Assembly: GCA_044448685.1 (NCBI GenBank)
Contig: JBIOHC010000009.1
Span: forward strand, 1 to 64,000
Source of the DNA: Palsa-965 sp044448685
Lineage (GTDB): Bacteria > Bacteroidota > Bacteroidia > Palsa-965
Direction: 5' to 3'
DNA length: 64,000 nt
The translations under genes were made by a program, and so were the position numbers. Below are positions 1 through 8,750 of this stretch, one piece after another. Numbering within the stretch: position 1 is the first letter of the stretch; every line of letters begins with the position of its first letter. A model generated the notes under the pieces. It did not search any database. It saw nothing but the letters and a program-made list of their open reading frames with translations, and was not told the DNA's origin.

Positions 1-704
1 ACATCGGTTACGGTAACTGAATAGGATGCAGCACACATCATGGAATCAGTTGGTCCGGTAATTGCGCTGCCTGACCAGCTATAGGTATAAGGCGAAGTTC
101 CTCCTGTAGTGGTTAATGTGGTTTTTCCGGTACACATTCCGCCGCATTTCACATTGGTTTGGGAAACAATACTCATGGAAGGAGGAGCGCTGTGGGTCAC
201 AAGGCCGGAAGCAGTATCCACACATCCGTTTCCATCGGTGAGGTGGAGGAGGTAGCGGCCGGGGCAAAGGTTGTTGGCACTGGGTCCTGAGCCACCGCTG
301 GGTGACCAGCTATAGGTATACAAAGGTGTTCCTCCATTCCCCGCCGCCATCAGAGTTCCTGTGCAGGAGCAAGTGCTGGAGTTGGCGCCCATCGTAATGC
401 TGAGTGCGGTAGGCTGGTTAATGGTTACAACTGCTGTTGTGTTGCACACAGCGGCATCGGTGACGGTGACCGTATATGTTCCGGCACACAGATTTTTAGC
501 CGTATCGCTGCTGCCACCGGAAGGAGACCAGGAATAGGTATAAGGAGCTACTCCTCCGGTGGGCATTGCAATAGCCCTGCCATTGCAGGCACCGAAACAG
601 GTCACGTTCGTGGCATTAATCGTTGCCGAACATTGAGCGTTGGAAGAGGAGTAGGATAAAAATCCCAGTATCCCTGCCAAGGCAAGTTTGTAAAGTTTTT
701 TCAT
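1..704 (-). CDS. SprB-repeat secreted protein, N-terminal part (cut by window edge)
   Basis: Translated from an ATG at 704, the frame stays open to the left edge (234 codons), so this is only the N-terminus. It opens with a signal peptide (MKKLYKLALAGILGF, ending near SNAQ) and then repeats of about 75-85 residues that each carry a GGxxPYxYxWS core followed by C-AG-Y-V-VTD and a cysteine in the next repeat start. That is the SprB repeat seen in large Bacteroidota surface adhesins, usually exported by the T9SS. Three repeats are visible at about 575-500, 350-290 and 110-60. The C-terminal sorting domain expected of this class lies outside the window. It is transcribed divergently from the Pls-like synthetase with about 185 bp between. 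Substrate or partner unknown. Confidence 0.85.
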   Translation of the reverse strand, partial: MKKLYKLALAGILGFLSYSSSNAQCSATINATNVTCFGACNGRAIAMPTGGVAPYTYSWSPSGGSSDTAKNLCAGTYTVTVTDAAVCNTTAVVTINQPTALSITMGANSSTCSCTGTLMAAGNGGTPLYTYSWSPSGGSGPSANNLCPGRYLLHLTDGNGCVDTASGLVTHSAPPSMSIVSQTNVKCGGMCTGKTTLTTTGGTSPYTYSWSGSAITGPTDSMMCAASYSVTVTD

Positions 705-852
705 GATAAAGGTTGGTTTTCGTTGTAAAAGCAGAGCAATGTATGAATTATTTACCTGTATTACGAATTGGCAGAAGCTAATATTCTGTCAGAAATCAGG
801 TCATTTTCCCCGGATTAATAGTACATTGCGGGGCAGAATACAGCATAATAAT

Positions 853-874
853 CTTTACGGATCTCCCCGTAAAG
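853..874. promoter_or_regulatory. Perfect 8-bp inverted repeat just upstream of the synthetase start
   Basis: CTTTACGG (853-860) and CCGTAAAG (867-874) are exact reverse complements around a 6-nt loop. The hairpin ends 14 nt before the ATG at 889, so it would sit in the mRNA leader of the synthetase or act as a DNA operator in the divergent intergenic region. No T-run follows, so a terminator is unlikely. The regulatory role is inferred. Confidence 0.4.
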
Positions 875-888
875 GTTTGATACCCATT

Positions 889-3800
889 ATGAATCCACCA
901 AGTGTACTCTTAGGAGCGGTCATGCCAGAATTGCTGGTATCAGAAACGCTTGCCGATTTGTTCAAAGCCAGTGCCCGTACCCATGCTCTTAAACCTGCCC
1001 TGGTTAGCGGAACCAAGGCGCTTACCTATGCTGAGCTCGACTGCTGGAGCGATGCTTTTGCAGCCGAACTGCTTCAGAAAGGACTGGGCCGGGGAACCTG
1101 TATAGGTGTCTGGTGGCCAAGAGGAGCCGAACTGCATGTAGCTGTACTGGGTATTGTAAAAGCCGGGGCAACCTATGTACCACTCGACAGTGAAATGCCT
1201 GAAGAGCGTGTTATTACTGTGCTGAGCGAATGCGGTGCCAAAGCCTGTATCACCGATAAACGTCTTTCCGTTTCCATACCCTGTGTACGGGTTATAGCCC
1301 AACCTGAAAAAGGTAAGGAGTTTACCTATAAAATTGACAGAGCGCCTTCCGACAGAGCCTATATCCTTTATACTTCCGGCAGTACCGGCAAGCCAAAAGG
1401 TATTCCGATAAGCCAGGCACAGATCTGTCACCTTGTAAGGGCAGAACAAACCGTACTCGGAATAAGGGCAGAAGATAAAGTTTACCAGGGTTTTTCCATT
1501 TCCTTCGATATGTGGTGTGAGGAAACCTGGATCAGTTATTTTGCAGGTGCCTGTCTTTATGTTGCCGATGCCACCACAGCCAAGGCTATGGATGAGCTTC
1601 CCGATTTTCTGAAAGCCAAAGGCATTACCGTATTGCATGCCGTACCCAGTTTGCTGGGTGTGATGGATGATGATATCCCGACCCTTCGCCTGGTTAATGC
1701 CGGAGGAGAAGCTTGTACCAAACCCGTACTGGACAGGTGGAGCAAACCCGGCATACGTTTCTTTAACAGTTACGGACCAACAGAAACTACTGTCACTTCA
1801 ACCATGATTGCCCTTAAGCCGGGTGATGCCATTACCATAGGCGATCCGCTTCCGAATTATAATCTTGCTATTGTAGATGATAACCTGAACCTTCTGCCTA
1901 TGGGCGAAAGCGGTGAGCTTATCATCAGCGGGCCTTGTGTAGGAGAAGGCTATATAGAGCTGCCTGAACTCACCGCCAGGAAATTTGTTGACAAGCCCGA
2001 GAAACTCAATGCCCTTCCTGGCAAACGTATTTACCGCAGCGGTGATGCAGCCATCATTCATACCACCGGCAAGGTGGAGTTCCAGGGTCGTTTTGATGAT
2101 CAGGTAAAAGTGAGGGGTTACCGTATAGAACTTGGTGAGATTGAAAGTCAGCTCGCCATGCAAAGCGGAGTAAAGGCTGCTGCAGTGGTGGTGATGAAAG
2201 ATCAGAACGGGTATGATGAACTGGTTGGATTTGTAGTCCTCGATCCCGCAGCCAAATGCAATGCAGGCAGTTTACGTGAAGATCTGCTGAAAGTATTGCC
2301 TGTCTATATGGTACCGGGTATCATCACCCTGCTGCCCGAAATGCCCCGCCTTCCCAGCGGAAAGATCAACCGGAAAATGCTTCCCGTACCGGAAGCCTTC
2401 CTGCAGGCCGCTACGGAAGCCGCCGGGCAGGATGATCCTATCAATCCTACCGGCCCTGCCAAAGACCGTATCCTGGCCGTGCTGAAAAAAGTATTCCCCG
2501 GAAGACCTGTTGATGTCGAGATGGATTTCTTTCATGATCTCGGCGGACATTCCTTGTTGGCTGCTTCCTTTGTTTCCCGTCTGCGTAAAGAAGGTGGCCT
2601 GGCCCATGCTTCCCTGCGCGATGTATATCAGCACCGTCCTGTCAAAGCACTCATTACTCACTGGGAACAAGCCGAAGGCAAGGAAACAAAAAAAGAACGC
2701 AAACCTTTCCAGCCTGTTACAGCCATGCGTTTCTACCTGTGCTGGGCAGCTCAGAGTTTTTCACTCCTTATCATTTTCGGTTTATTCGGAGGTCAGGTTT
2801 ATTTCCCTTACCTGGGTTATTATTATGCTCTGCAAAAAACAGACAGTCATGCTTATGGTATCCTCGCTGCCTTTTGTCTCTTTCTCTTCATTCCTCCGGT
2901 TTTTACAGTCATTGGCATACTCAGTAAATGGATCTTCATCGGTAAATACAAAGAAGGGGATTATCCATTATGGGGAATGTATTATTTCCGCGTATGGCTG
3001 GTAAGGACTATACAGGAACTTGTACCTATTCAGTTTCTGAACGGAACACCGGTATACGGAGCCTATCTGCGAATGATGGGTGTAAAGGTTGCCAAGGATG
3101 CACAGCTGAGCGCTTTTAAAATAGGTGCTGAAGATCTGGTGACCATCGGAAAAGATGTAAGCATCAGCGCAGAGGTACTGCTTAACAATATGACCGTTTC
3201 GGGCGGTTTGATGCATATACGCCGTATTGATATCGGTGATCATGCCTACCTGGGTACCAATGCTGTGGTAGGAGGAGGGGCGAAGATAGAAGCCTGGGGA
3301 GAACTTCAGGATCAAAGCCATTTGCAGGAAGGAAAAGTGATTAAGGAACGGGAAATCTGGAACGGCAGTCCGGCACAGAAAATACATACCCGCACCGAAG
3401 CAGAACTTCACCAGCCCCTTTCTGTTTCGGAGGGGAAACAAAAAGCCTACTCCGTTCTGTATGGAGTCCTGCTCACGGTATTTCCTGTAGCCGTACTCCT
3501 GCCTTTGTTCCCTATCATGTATGTGATCAATGAGCTGGACAGCTCTGCATCAGATTATAACTTCAGCTATCTGATTTATATCCCCCTGCTTACGCTTGCT
3601 TATCAGTTTCTCTTTATCATCATGACCATAGCCTTTACACGATCGCTCATGCATGGTATCAGGCCGGGAACATATCCTGTGCATAGTTCAACGTATGTCC
3701 GGAAATGGTTGTCGGACCAGCTCATGTCTCTTTCCCTTATAGTTTTGCATCCGCTTTATGCAACAGTATATGTGTCTTCCTTCTTCCGGGGACTCGGCGC

Positions 3801-4839
3801 CAAAATCGGTAAGGAAAGTGAAATCAGCACAGCGGCAAGTGTAACCCATACTATGCTCACTATTGGCGATGGAGCTTTTATTGCCGATGCGGTATTACTT
3901 GGCGAGGCCGATGTGAGAGGTCAGCAGCTTGTCCTGGATGAAACCGTAATCGGAAGCAATAGCTTTGTGGGTAACAGCGCCCTGATACCACAGGGATATA
4001 AATTACCGAATAATGTATTGATAGGCGTGCTGTCCACTCCGCCCAAAGCGGAGCAGATTAATCCAAATGAGCCTTGCGACTGGTTCGGATCACCGGCCAT
4101 AGCACTTCCCAAACGTCAGGAGAGCAAGAGCTTTAAGCCCGGTCTCACAGCCCGGCCAAGCCGTGTGCGCTATTTCTCCCGAGCCGTTGTGGAACTGTTC
4201 CGTATCATGATCCCGGAAACAGCCATTATCTGTCTGAGTATACTGCTTATTGCCTATGGACACGATCTGCTGAATGACGAACCCTGGTGGAAGTTCATGC
4301 TGGTCTTCCCTTTGTATTACCTTGGCTTTATAGGTCTGCCTGCGTTCCTGATAACCGTACTGCTCAAATGGTTTTTCGTTGGAAAGTACAAAGCCAAACA
4401 AATGCCTATCTGGACGATGGGTGTATGGAAGAGCGAAGCCATCACTGTTATTTACGAAGCACTTGCTGTCCCCTTCCTGCTGCATTTCCTGAGGGGCACA
4501 GCATGGCTGCCGAATCTGCTTAAACTGATGGGTGTTAAAATCGGGCGACGGGTATTTATGAATACCACCGATGTCACCGAATACGATATGATCAGTATAG
4601 GAGATGATGCAGCCTTGAATGAGGACAGCGGACCGCAGAGCCATTTGTTTGAAGACAGGGTAATGAAGATAGGCCCAGTCAAAATAGGAGCACGCAGCAG
4701 CATTGGCTCTAAAGCTATCGTACTGTATGATACAGAAGTAGGGGATGATGTGGAGATTGAAGCCCTTTCACTGGTTATGAAGGGAGAGCATCTGCCCAAT
4801 GGTACATCGTGGACAGGCAGTCCTGTCAAGCCGATCTAG
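889..4839 (+). CDS. Pls-like single-module NRPS with three membrane/hexapeptide C-terminal units
   Basis: About 1316 residues. The adenylation domain (about 15-490) has all core motifs: YTSGSTGKPKG from residue 161, SFDMWCEETW near 206 with the Asp that normally binds an alpha-amino group, NSYGPTE, YRSGD, GRFDDQVKVRGYRIELGE, and LPSGKINRK with the A10 lysine. A carrier domain follows with LGGHSLL (phosphopantetheine Ser near 555). There is no ordinary condensation or thioesterase domain. Instead, from about 615, three units follow, each a pair of membrane helices plus a soluble left-handed beta-helix segment ending GSPA/GSPV. This A-T-(TM2-C)x3 order and length match epsilon-poly-L-lysine synthetase (Pls) and the NRPS terminal domain family TIGR02353. 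Expected role: membrane-bound iterative synthesis of an amino-acid homopolymer or short isopeptide; the substrate is not deducible. The upstream in-frame ATG at 703 overlaps the divergent gene's start and adds residues unlike the family; ATG 922 is an alternative with AGGAG 5 nt before it. Confidence 0.88.
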   Translation: MNPPSVLLGAVMPELLVSETLADLFKASARTHALKPALVSGTKALTYAELDCWSDAFAAELLQKGLGRGTCIGVWWPRGAELHVAVLGIVKAGATYVPLDSEMPEERVITVLSECGAKACITDKRLSVSIPCVRVIAQPEKGKEFTYKIDRAPSDRAYILYTSGSTGKPKGIPISQAQICHLVRAEQTVLGIRAEDKVYQGFSISFDMWCEETWISYFAGACLYVADATTAKAMDELPDFLKAKGITVLHAVPSLLGVMDDDIPTLRLVNAGGEACTKPVLDRWSKPGIRFFNSYGPTETTVTSTMIALKPGDAITIGDPLPNYNLAIVDDNLNLLPMGESGELIISGPCVGEGYIELPELTARKFVDKPEKLNALPGKRIYRSGDAAIIHTTGKVEFQGRFDDQVKVRGYRIELGEIESQLAMQSGVKAAAVVVMKDQNGYDELVGFVVLDPAAKCNAGSLREDLLKVLPVYMVPGIITLLPEMPRLPSGKINRKMLPVPEAFLQAATEAAGQDDPINPTGPAKDRILAVLKKVFPGRPVDVEMDFFHDLGGHSLLAASFVSRLRKEGGLAHASLRDVYQHRPVKALITHWEQAEGKETKKERKPFQPVTAMRFYLCWAAQSFSLLIIFGLFGGQVYFPYLGYYYALQKTDSHAYGILAAFCLFLFIPPVFTVIGILSKWIFIGKYKEGDYPLWGMYYFRVWLVRTIQELVPIQFLNGTPVYGAYLRMMGVKVAKDAQLSAFKIGAEDLVTIGKDVSISAEVLLNNMTVSGGLMHIRRIDIGDHAYLGTNAVVGGGAKIEAWGELQDQSHLQEGKVIKEREIWNGSPAQKIHTRTEAELHQPLSVSEGKQKAYSVLYGVLLTVFPVAVLLPLFPIMYVINELDSSASDYNFSYLIYIPLLTLAYQFLFIIMTIAFTRSLMHGIRPGTYPVHSSTYVRKWLSDQLMSLSLIVLHPLYATVYVSSFFRGLGAKIGKESEISTAASVTHTMLTIGDGAFIADAVLLGEADVRGQQLVLDETVIGSNSFVGNSALIPQGYKLPNNVLIGVLSTPPKAEQINPNEPCDWFGSPAIALPKRQESKSFKPGLTARPSRVRYFSRAVVELFRIMIPETAIICLSILLIAYGHDLLNDEPWWKFMLVFPLYYLGFIGLPAFLITVLLKWFFVGKYKAKQMPIWTMGVWKSEAITVIYEALAVPFLLHFLRGTAWLPNLLKLMGVKIGRRVFMNTTDVTEYDMISIGDDAALNEDSGPQSHLFEDRVMKIGPVKIGARSSIGSKAIVLYDTEVGDDVEIEALSLVMKGEHLPNGTSWTGSPVKPI

Positions 4840-4852
4840 GCAAGGCGGTAAA

Positions 4853-5686
4853 CTATTTCTTATCCCAGTTAAACCAGACACCAATATTGACGAGGATGCA
4901 GGAGTTGTGGTAGTGTGTACCTTTCTCGGCACCTACCAATCCTAAATCGGTAAAGTCGTTTTGAGCGAGGAGTTCGATGAGGAACCCCGCTTTTTTCCCC
5001 TTGCTCATCCATCCCAGGCCACCCTGTATGCCAGCACTGTAATTCCATAAATCGGCTGCATGGTAAACATCAGGGTATTCGGTCGTGAAACCAGTCAGGT
5101 AGCATGCATTGAGGCCTGTCTTCACATAAAAATCGGGAGCCAGATAATAGCGTATAGAAACCAATGCAGTAAGGTAGTTCAGTTTGATATTATCATCCGG
5201 GTACTCAATGACAAGAGGTCCCGGCGGGACAGATAGCACATTGTATCTGCAGGCCACATAGCCTCCTTTTTGTATGGAGCCCACTTCTGCTTCATAACGG
5301 ATTCTTTTTTTCTTCCCCGTTAGTTTACCGACAAAACCCATGGTGAAATCATAACCTGTCTGCATGGCTGTAAAGTTGCCCAGACCTAATTCATTGGCGC
5401 TTGACAAGCCAACCTTAACAAGCACCTGCATGGTATTGGCCTTTACAGATGATTCAAAGGATTTAACAGTTCCATTCTGGTAGCGTATATAGGAAATCTG
5501 GTAGAGCATCAGTCTGGAGATGGCATTGGTATCTGTACTTCCCCAGGGGCGGAAGAAGATTGTGTCATTCTCCCTTTTTATCTGAGCAGGAATTTTGACA
5601 CCAATCTTCAGGGCGATGGTGTCCTGGGCATGGAGGCTCGTTGTCGGGAGGGTGAAGAGGAGAAGAATGAAGGCTTTCATGTTCAT
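4853..5686 (-). CDS. Secreted outer-membrane beta-barrel-like protein, unknown function
   Basis: 277 residues with a clear signal peptide ending LHAQ. The N-terminal third (about 25-75) looks like a small periplasmic segment (KIGVKIPAQIKRENDTI), and the rest alternates aromatic and small residues in strand-like stretches, as in outer-membrane barrel families of Bacteroidota, ending in NIGVWFNWDKK. No enzyme motif is visible. It converges on the Pls-like synthetase with 13 bp between the stops and no obvious terminator. A start at the third codon (5680) would give an equally good signal peptide. Family membership is an inference from composition. Confidence 0.7.
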   Translation of the reverse strand: MNMKAFILLLFTLPTTSLHAQDTIALKIGVKIPAQIKRENDTIFFRPWGSTDTNAISRLMLYQISYIRYQNGTVKSFESSVKANTMQVLVKVGLSSANELGLGNFTAMQTGYDFTMGFVGKLTGKKKRIRYEAEVGSIQKGGYVACRYNVLSVPPGPLVIEYPDDNIKLNYLTALVSIRYYLAPDFYVKTGLNACYLTGFTTEYPDVYHAADLWNYSAGIQGGLGWMSKGKKAGFLIELLAQNDFTDLGLVGAEKGTHYHNSCILVNIGVWFNWDKK

Positions 5687-5744
5687 AAACGCTAAATTAT
5701 AAACTCTGAATGATAAATGCTTAAGCCGTGAACTTAAAAATTGA

Positions 5745-5927
5745 GCAGTTAGTGCTAATAATTTAAATGGCGCTGTTCCCTATATAATCACGGCCATCAC
5801 GTCGAACACGGTTAAATATACCAAGACCGGCTTTGCATCCGGTACCCGGTACTATTTCCGGGTTGCGGTAATCACAAAGAACATACAAGGCCCCTGGAGC
5901 CCTGTACTGAATGTGATTATTCCTTAA
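5745..5927 (+). pseudogene. Decayed fibronectin type III domain tail
   Basis: Between a TGA at 5742 and a TAA at 5925 the plus strand encodes about 60 residues without any start codon. The segment includes VKYTKTGFASGTRYYFRVAV and then GPWSPVLNVIIP before the stop, the classic ending of a fibronectin type III domain (L-pGT-YyFRVaa...G-WS). It is followed directly by a strong terminator. This looks like the surviving 3' end of a secreted FN3 protein whose front was deleted. The 5687-6036 interval holds only this remnant, the terminator and the leader of the next gene. Confidence 0.65.
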
Positions 5928-5940
5928 TGCCTGAATAATT

Positions 5941-5973
5941 AAACCGGCCCCTGCCGCAAGGGCCGGTTTTTTT
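5941..5973 (+). terminator. Rho-independent terminator after the FN3 remnant
   Basis: AAACCGGCCC (5941-5950) pairs perfectly with GGGCCGGTTT (5960-5969) around a 9-nt loop and runs into seven Ts (5967-5973). It belongs to the lost FN3 gene and now insulates the following operon. Confidence 0.9.
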
Positions 5974-6036
5974 CAATCGGAATTCCTATCCGCACAAGAG
6001 CATATAATTTGCTAAATTTAGCTCCTAAACTCCGGT

Positions 6037-7077
6037 ATGTACACCCGCATAAAGAATACCCTGATCTGTAAGGAGGTTAAGAACTTTACCCTGAACGAAG
6101 ATCTCGTCCGAACCTATACACCTAAAGCGGGAGATGTGGCTGTATTCGAAATCATGAAAGTGGGCCGCCATATCAAGATACAAAGTGAAACAAAACGGGA
6201 TGTGCAGATCATTGAAGGAGACCATATCCTGGCTGCCTTTGCCAACCGATATGCCACCGAACAGTTTGAAGGCTATGTACCTGACGTGCCGACTGAACTC
6301 CTCCATATCCTCGGTGCAGGCGGTGCCGTTGGTGTTGTAAAATCCAAGAATTCAGCCCTCAAACATATAGAGCCTACCCTGATTAAACTCATTGCTTATG
6401 CTGTGAATGAGGACCGGGAGGTAATAAATACCAAATACACAAGGGTAAAGGTATTGCCTTTTACCGGCTCTGTTCCCAACAAAGCCACTGTCATTCTTTC
6501 TGTAGGCTCCAGCATGGACAGCGGAAAGACTACAACGGCCGCTTATCTTGCACGGGGACTGAAAACCACCGGCAAAAAAATCGCTTTTATCAAACTCACG
6601 GGTACAGGTTATACAAAGGATAAAGACCTGGTATATGATTGCGGGGCGGATGTAACGATAGACTTTACAGACGCCGGTTTTCCATCCACCTATATGTGTG
6701 CCAAGCAGGAACTCCTGGACTTGTATCAAACATTACTTTCCCGTCTGGAGCCGGAAAAGCCGGACTATATTATTATTGAACTGGCAGATGGCATTTTGGA
6801 AAGGGAAACAGAATTCCTGCTGCGTGACGATTCTTTCATGTGCACGGTTTCAAAAGTTGTATTCTCCAGCAGCGACAGTATGGCTGCTTTCTTCGGTATT
6901 CATTTCCTGGAACAGATCGGTATTGCCCCGGTTGCAGTAGGAGGCAAATTTACCATGAGCCCCCTGCTGATCAAAGAAGTGAAAGACCGGTCGGCCGTAC
7001 CTGTCCTGACAATTGAAGAACTTATGAGCGGTGATTTTGTACATCTGTTCAACAAGCCGGCTCTCGCTTCCCGATGA
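6037..7077 (+). CDS. P-loop NTPase, DUF1611-like two-domain protein
   Basis: 346 residues, soluble. Residues 1-140 form a beta-rich domain containing GDHILAAFANRYATEQFEGY; residues about 145-335 form a P-loop domain with VGSSMDSGKTTTAAYLARGL from 156 (Walker A), a conserved-looking KLTGTGYTKDKD loop, and IIIELADGILERE as a likely Walker B/Mg site. The fold resembles dethiobiotin-synthetase/MobB-type NTPases and the DUF1611 family, where an N-terminal domain precedes a GK[MT]T P-loop. The physiological reaction is unknown. It overlaps the downstream ABC transporter by 4 nt (ATGA), so the two are almost certainly co-translated and functionally linked. The AT-rich TATAATTTG at 6003-6011 may be its promoter, but it is not an exact match to the usual element. 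Confidence 0.7.
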   Translation: MYTRIKNTLICKEVKNFTLNEDLVRTYTPKAGDVAVFEIMKVGRHIKIQSETKRDVQIIEGDHILAAFANRYATEQFEGYVPDVPTELLHILGAGGAVGVVKSKNSALKHIEPTLIKLIAYAVNEDREVINTKYTRVKVLPFTGSVPNKATVILSVGSSMDSGKTTTAAYLARGLKTTGKKIAFIKLTGTGYTKDKDLVYDCGADVTIDFTDAGFPSTYMCAKQELLDLYQTLLSRLEPEKPDYIIIELADGILERETEFLLRDDSFMCTVSKVVFSSSDSMAAFFGIHFLEQIGIAPVAVGGKFTMSPLLIKEVKDRSAVPVLTIEELMSGDFVHLFNKPALASR

Positions 7078-8744
7078 CATACAGCAAAAAGTCACTCCTT
7101 CTTAACTTTATCCGTACCAACAGGGGTGTTACAGTGGCTTCTTCCGCATTCGGTTTTCTGAGCATATTCTGCGCCTTGCTCATCCCTGTATTCCTCGGTA
7201 AATTTTATCAGCTGGCCCTGCGCACACACAGCACACGTGCAACGGTATTCGACCGTATGTTTGAGAAAATGTCGGATATCAAACTCTATTTTATCCTGTT
7301 CGGGATCTTGATCCTCCTTAAATTCATCTTCGATTATTGTGAACGTTACTTTTCCGGCATTGGCAGTGAACGCTTTTCCCGCGATGTCAGAGAACTCCTG
7401 TTTTCCAAACAGCTGTATACCCGGCTTGCGGTATTCGAATCTAAGGAAACAGGACGTTACCTGCTGCGCTACAGCGGCGATTTAACAGCCCTACAGCAAT
7501 ATCTTACCCTGGGTGTCTTTTCCTTTATCAAGGACAGCTTCTTTATTTTAGGTGGTATTGCATTGCTCCTGTCGATCAATTTTAAGCTCAGCCTGTTGGT
7601 CATTCTTTTATTTCCCCTGCAATTTCTGGTTGTTCTGCTCATCAACCGTAAATTGAAAAGCCTTACCCGGAGCAGGAGGAATACACGTTCCGGAAATCTT
7701 TCCTTCGTGAGTTCCAGGCTGCATGGCATCCTGACCCTGAAAGTGTTTAACAGGGAGAAGGTAGAGGAGGCAAAATTCTCCAAACGTTCGAAAAAATTGT
7801 ATGACCTTGGCCGGGAATATCATGCCTGGTATGCCTTCCTGAAAGCCTTACTCCCATTCATGCTATATATGATGCTGGGGGCCGTGTTGTTATACGCCTA
7901 TTATATAAACCATATCGGCGAAAAGGGAATACGAGGTTCCGTCATCTTGGTGTTTATTCTCCAGGTCGTGAATTTTATTCCGGCCATGAAACGAATTCTG
8001 AGTGTCAATATCGTATGGCAAGCCGGTGATGTATCCTTCCAGAATATCCTGACCCTGTTGAATGCGGAAGAAGAGCCGGGGGATCTACATACAGAAGAGC
8101 TTCGCGTAAAAGGCAGCATAGAATTCAGGAGCCTTGGTTTCAGATATGAGAGCGGGGTAAAGGTTTACGAGAACCTGCTCTCCTTTCAAATCCCCGGTCC
8201 TGGTATAACACGTATAGAAGGCCCGGCAGGAAGCGGGAAAACAACTTTATTTAAACTTATCCTGGGTTTGTATAATCCCGCTCAGGGTGAGATATTGATT
8301 GATGATCAGGATATCAGTAAGCGGAGCACTCATTCGCTCCGGAAACAGATCACAATGGTTTCAGATGAATTACCCCTGATAGGGAATACAGTATTCGAAG
8401 CCATCTCTTACAGCCGTAAAGCCGGCAAGCGGGCCCCTGCACTTGACATGCTGAGAACCCTTCAGTTCAGAGACAATCCGGAGGAAGCCACCCTTGATAT
8501 GCATCTTACAGAGCGTGCACGAAACCTCCCGGCTTCTGAACGTAAACTCCTGCTTATTGCCAGAGCTTTGCTTACGCGTAAACAAATCCTTTTGCTCGAT
8601 GAACCTTTTGCTGATCTGGATGCGAAGCACAGGGAAATTGTCATTGCCCTGCTGAATGAATTAAAACAAGAGCATACCATCCTCCTGATTGATAAGAATG
8701 CAGACAGATCTGTGAATACGGATCAGGTTATTTTATTACGTTAG
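7074..8744 (+). CDS. ABC transporter (fused permease and ATPase) with degenerate nucleotide site
   Basis: 556 residues: six-helix exporter-type membrane domain (about 15-310) and a nucleotide-binding domain (about 340-556). Walker A GPAGSGKTT starts at 383 and Walker B QILLLDEPF at 504, with D-loop ADLDAKH. The ABC signature, normally LSGGQ, is replaced by NLPASERKLL near 485, and the switch region reads LLIDKNAD where a histidine is expected, so one or both composite ATP sites may be catalytically weak. The start codon lies inside the upstream stop (ATGA), coupling it to the P-loop NTPase. Half-transporters of this shape act as homodimers exporting peptides or lipids; the cargo is unknown. 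It converges on the phosphatase gene with only 6 bp between. Confidence 0.85.
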   Translation: MTYSKKSLLLNFIRTNRGVTVASSAFGFLSIFCALLIPVFLGKFYQLALRTHSTRATVFDRMFEKMSDIKLYFILFGILILLKFIFDYCERYFSGIGSERFSRDVRELLFSKQLYTRLAVFESKETGRYLLRYSGDLTALQQYLTLGVFSFIKDSFFILGGIALLLSINFKLSLLVILLFPLQFLVVLLINRKLKSLTRSRRNTRSGNLSFVSSRLHGILTLKVFNREKVEEAKFSKRSKKLYDLGREYHAWYAFLKALLPFMLYMMLGAVLLYAYYINHIGEKGIRGSVILVFILQVVNFIPAMKRILSVNIVWQAGDVSFQNILTLLNAEEEPGDLHTEELRVKGSIEFRSLGFRYESGVKVYENLLSFQIPGPGITRIEGPAGSGKTTLFKLILGLYNPAQGEILIDDQDISKRSTHSLRKQITMVSDELPLIGNTVFEAISYSRKAGKRAPALDMLRTLQFRDNPEEATLDMHLTERARNLPASERKLLLIARALLTRKQILLLDEPFADLDAKHREIVIALLNELKQEHTILLIDKNADRSVNTDQVILLR

Positions 8745-8750
8745 GGCTCT

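Noticed and set aside
703..888. Upstream extension of the Pls-like gene to ATG 703
   Set aside because: The extra 62 residues overlap the divergent SprB start, resemble no family N-terminus and run through the leader hairpin.
940..1638. 232-aa minus-strand frame inside the Pls-like gene
   Set aside because: It is antisense to conserved adenylation motifs, has no recognisable domain and reads like a reverse shadow.
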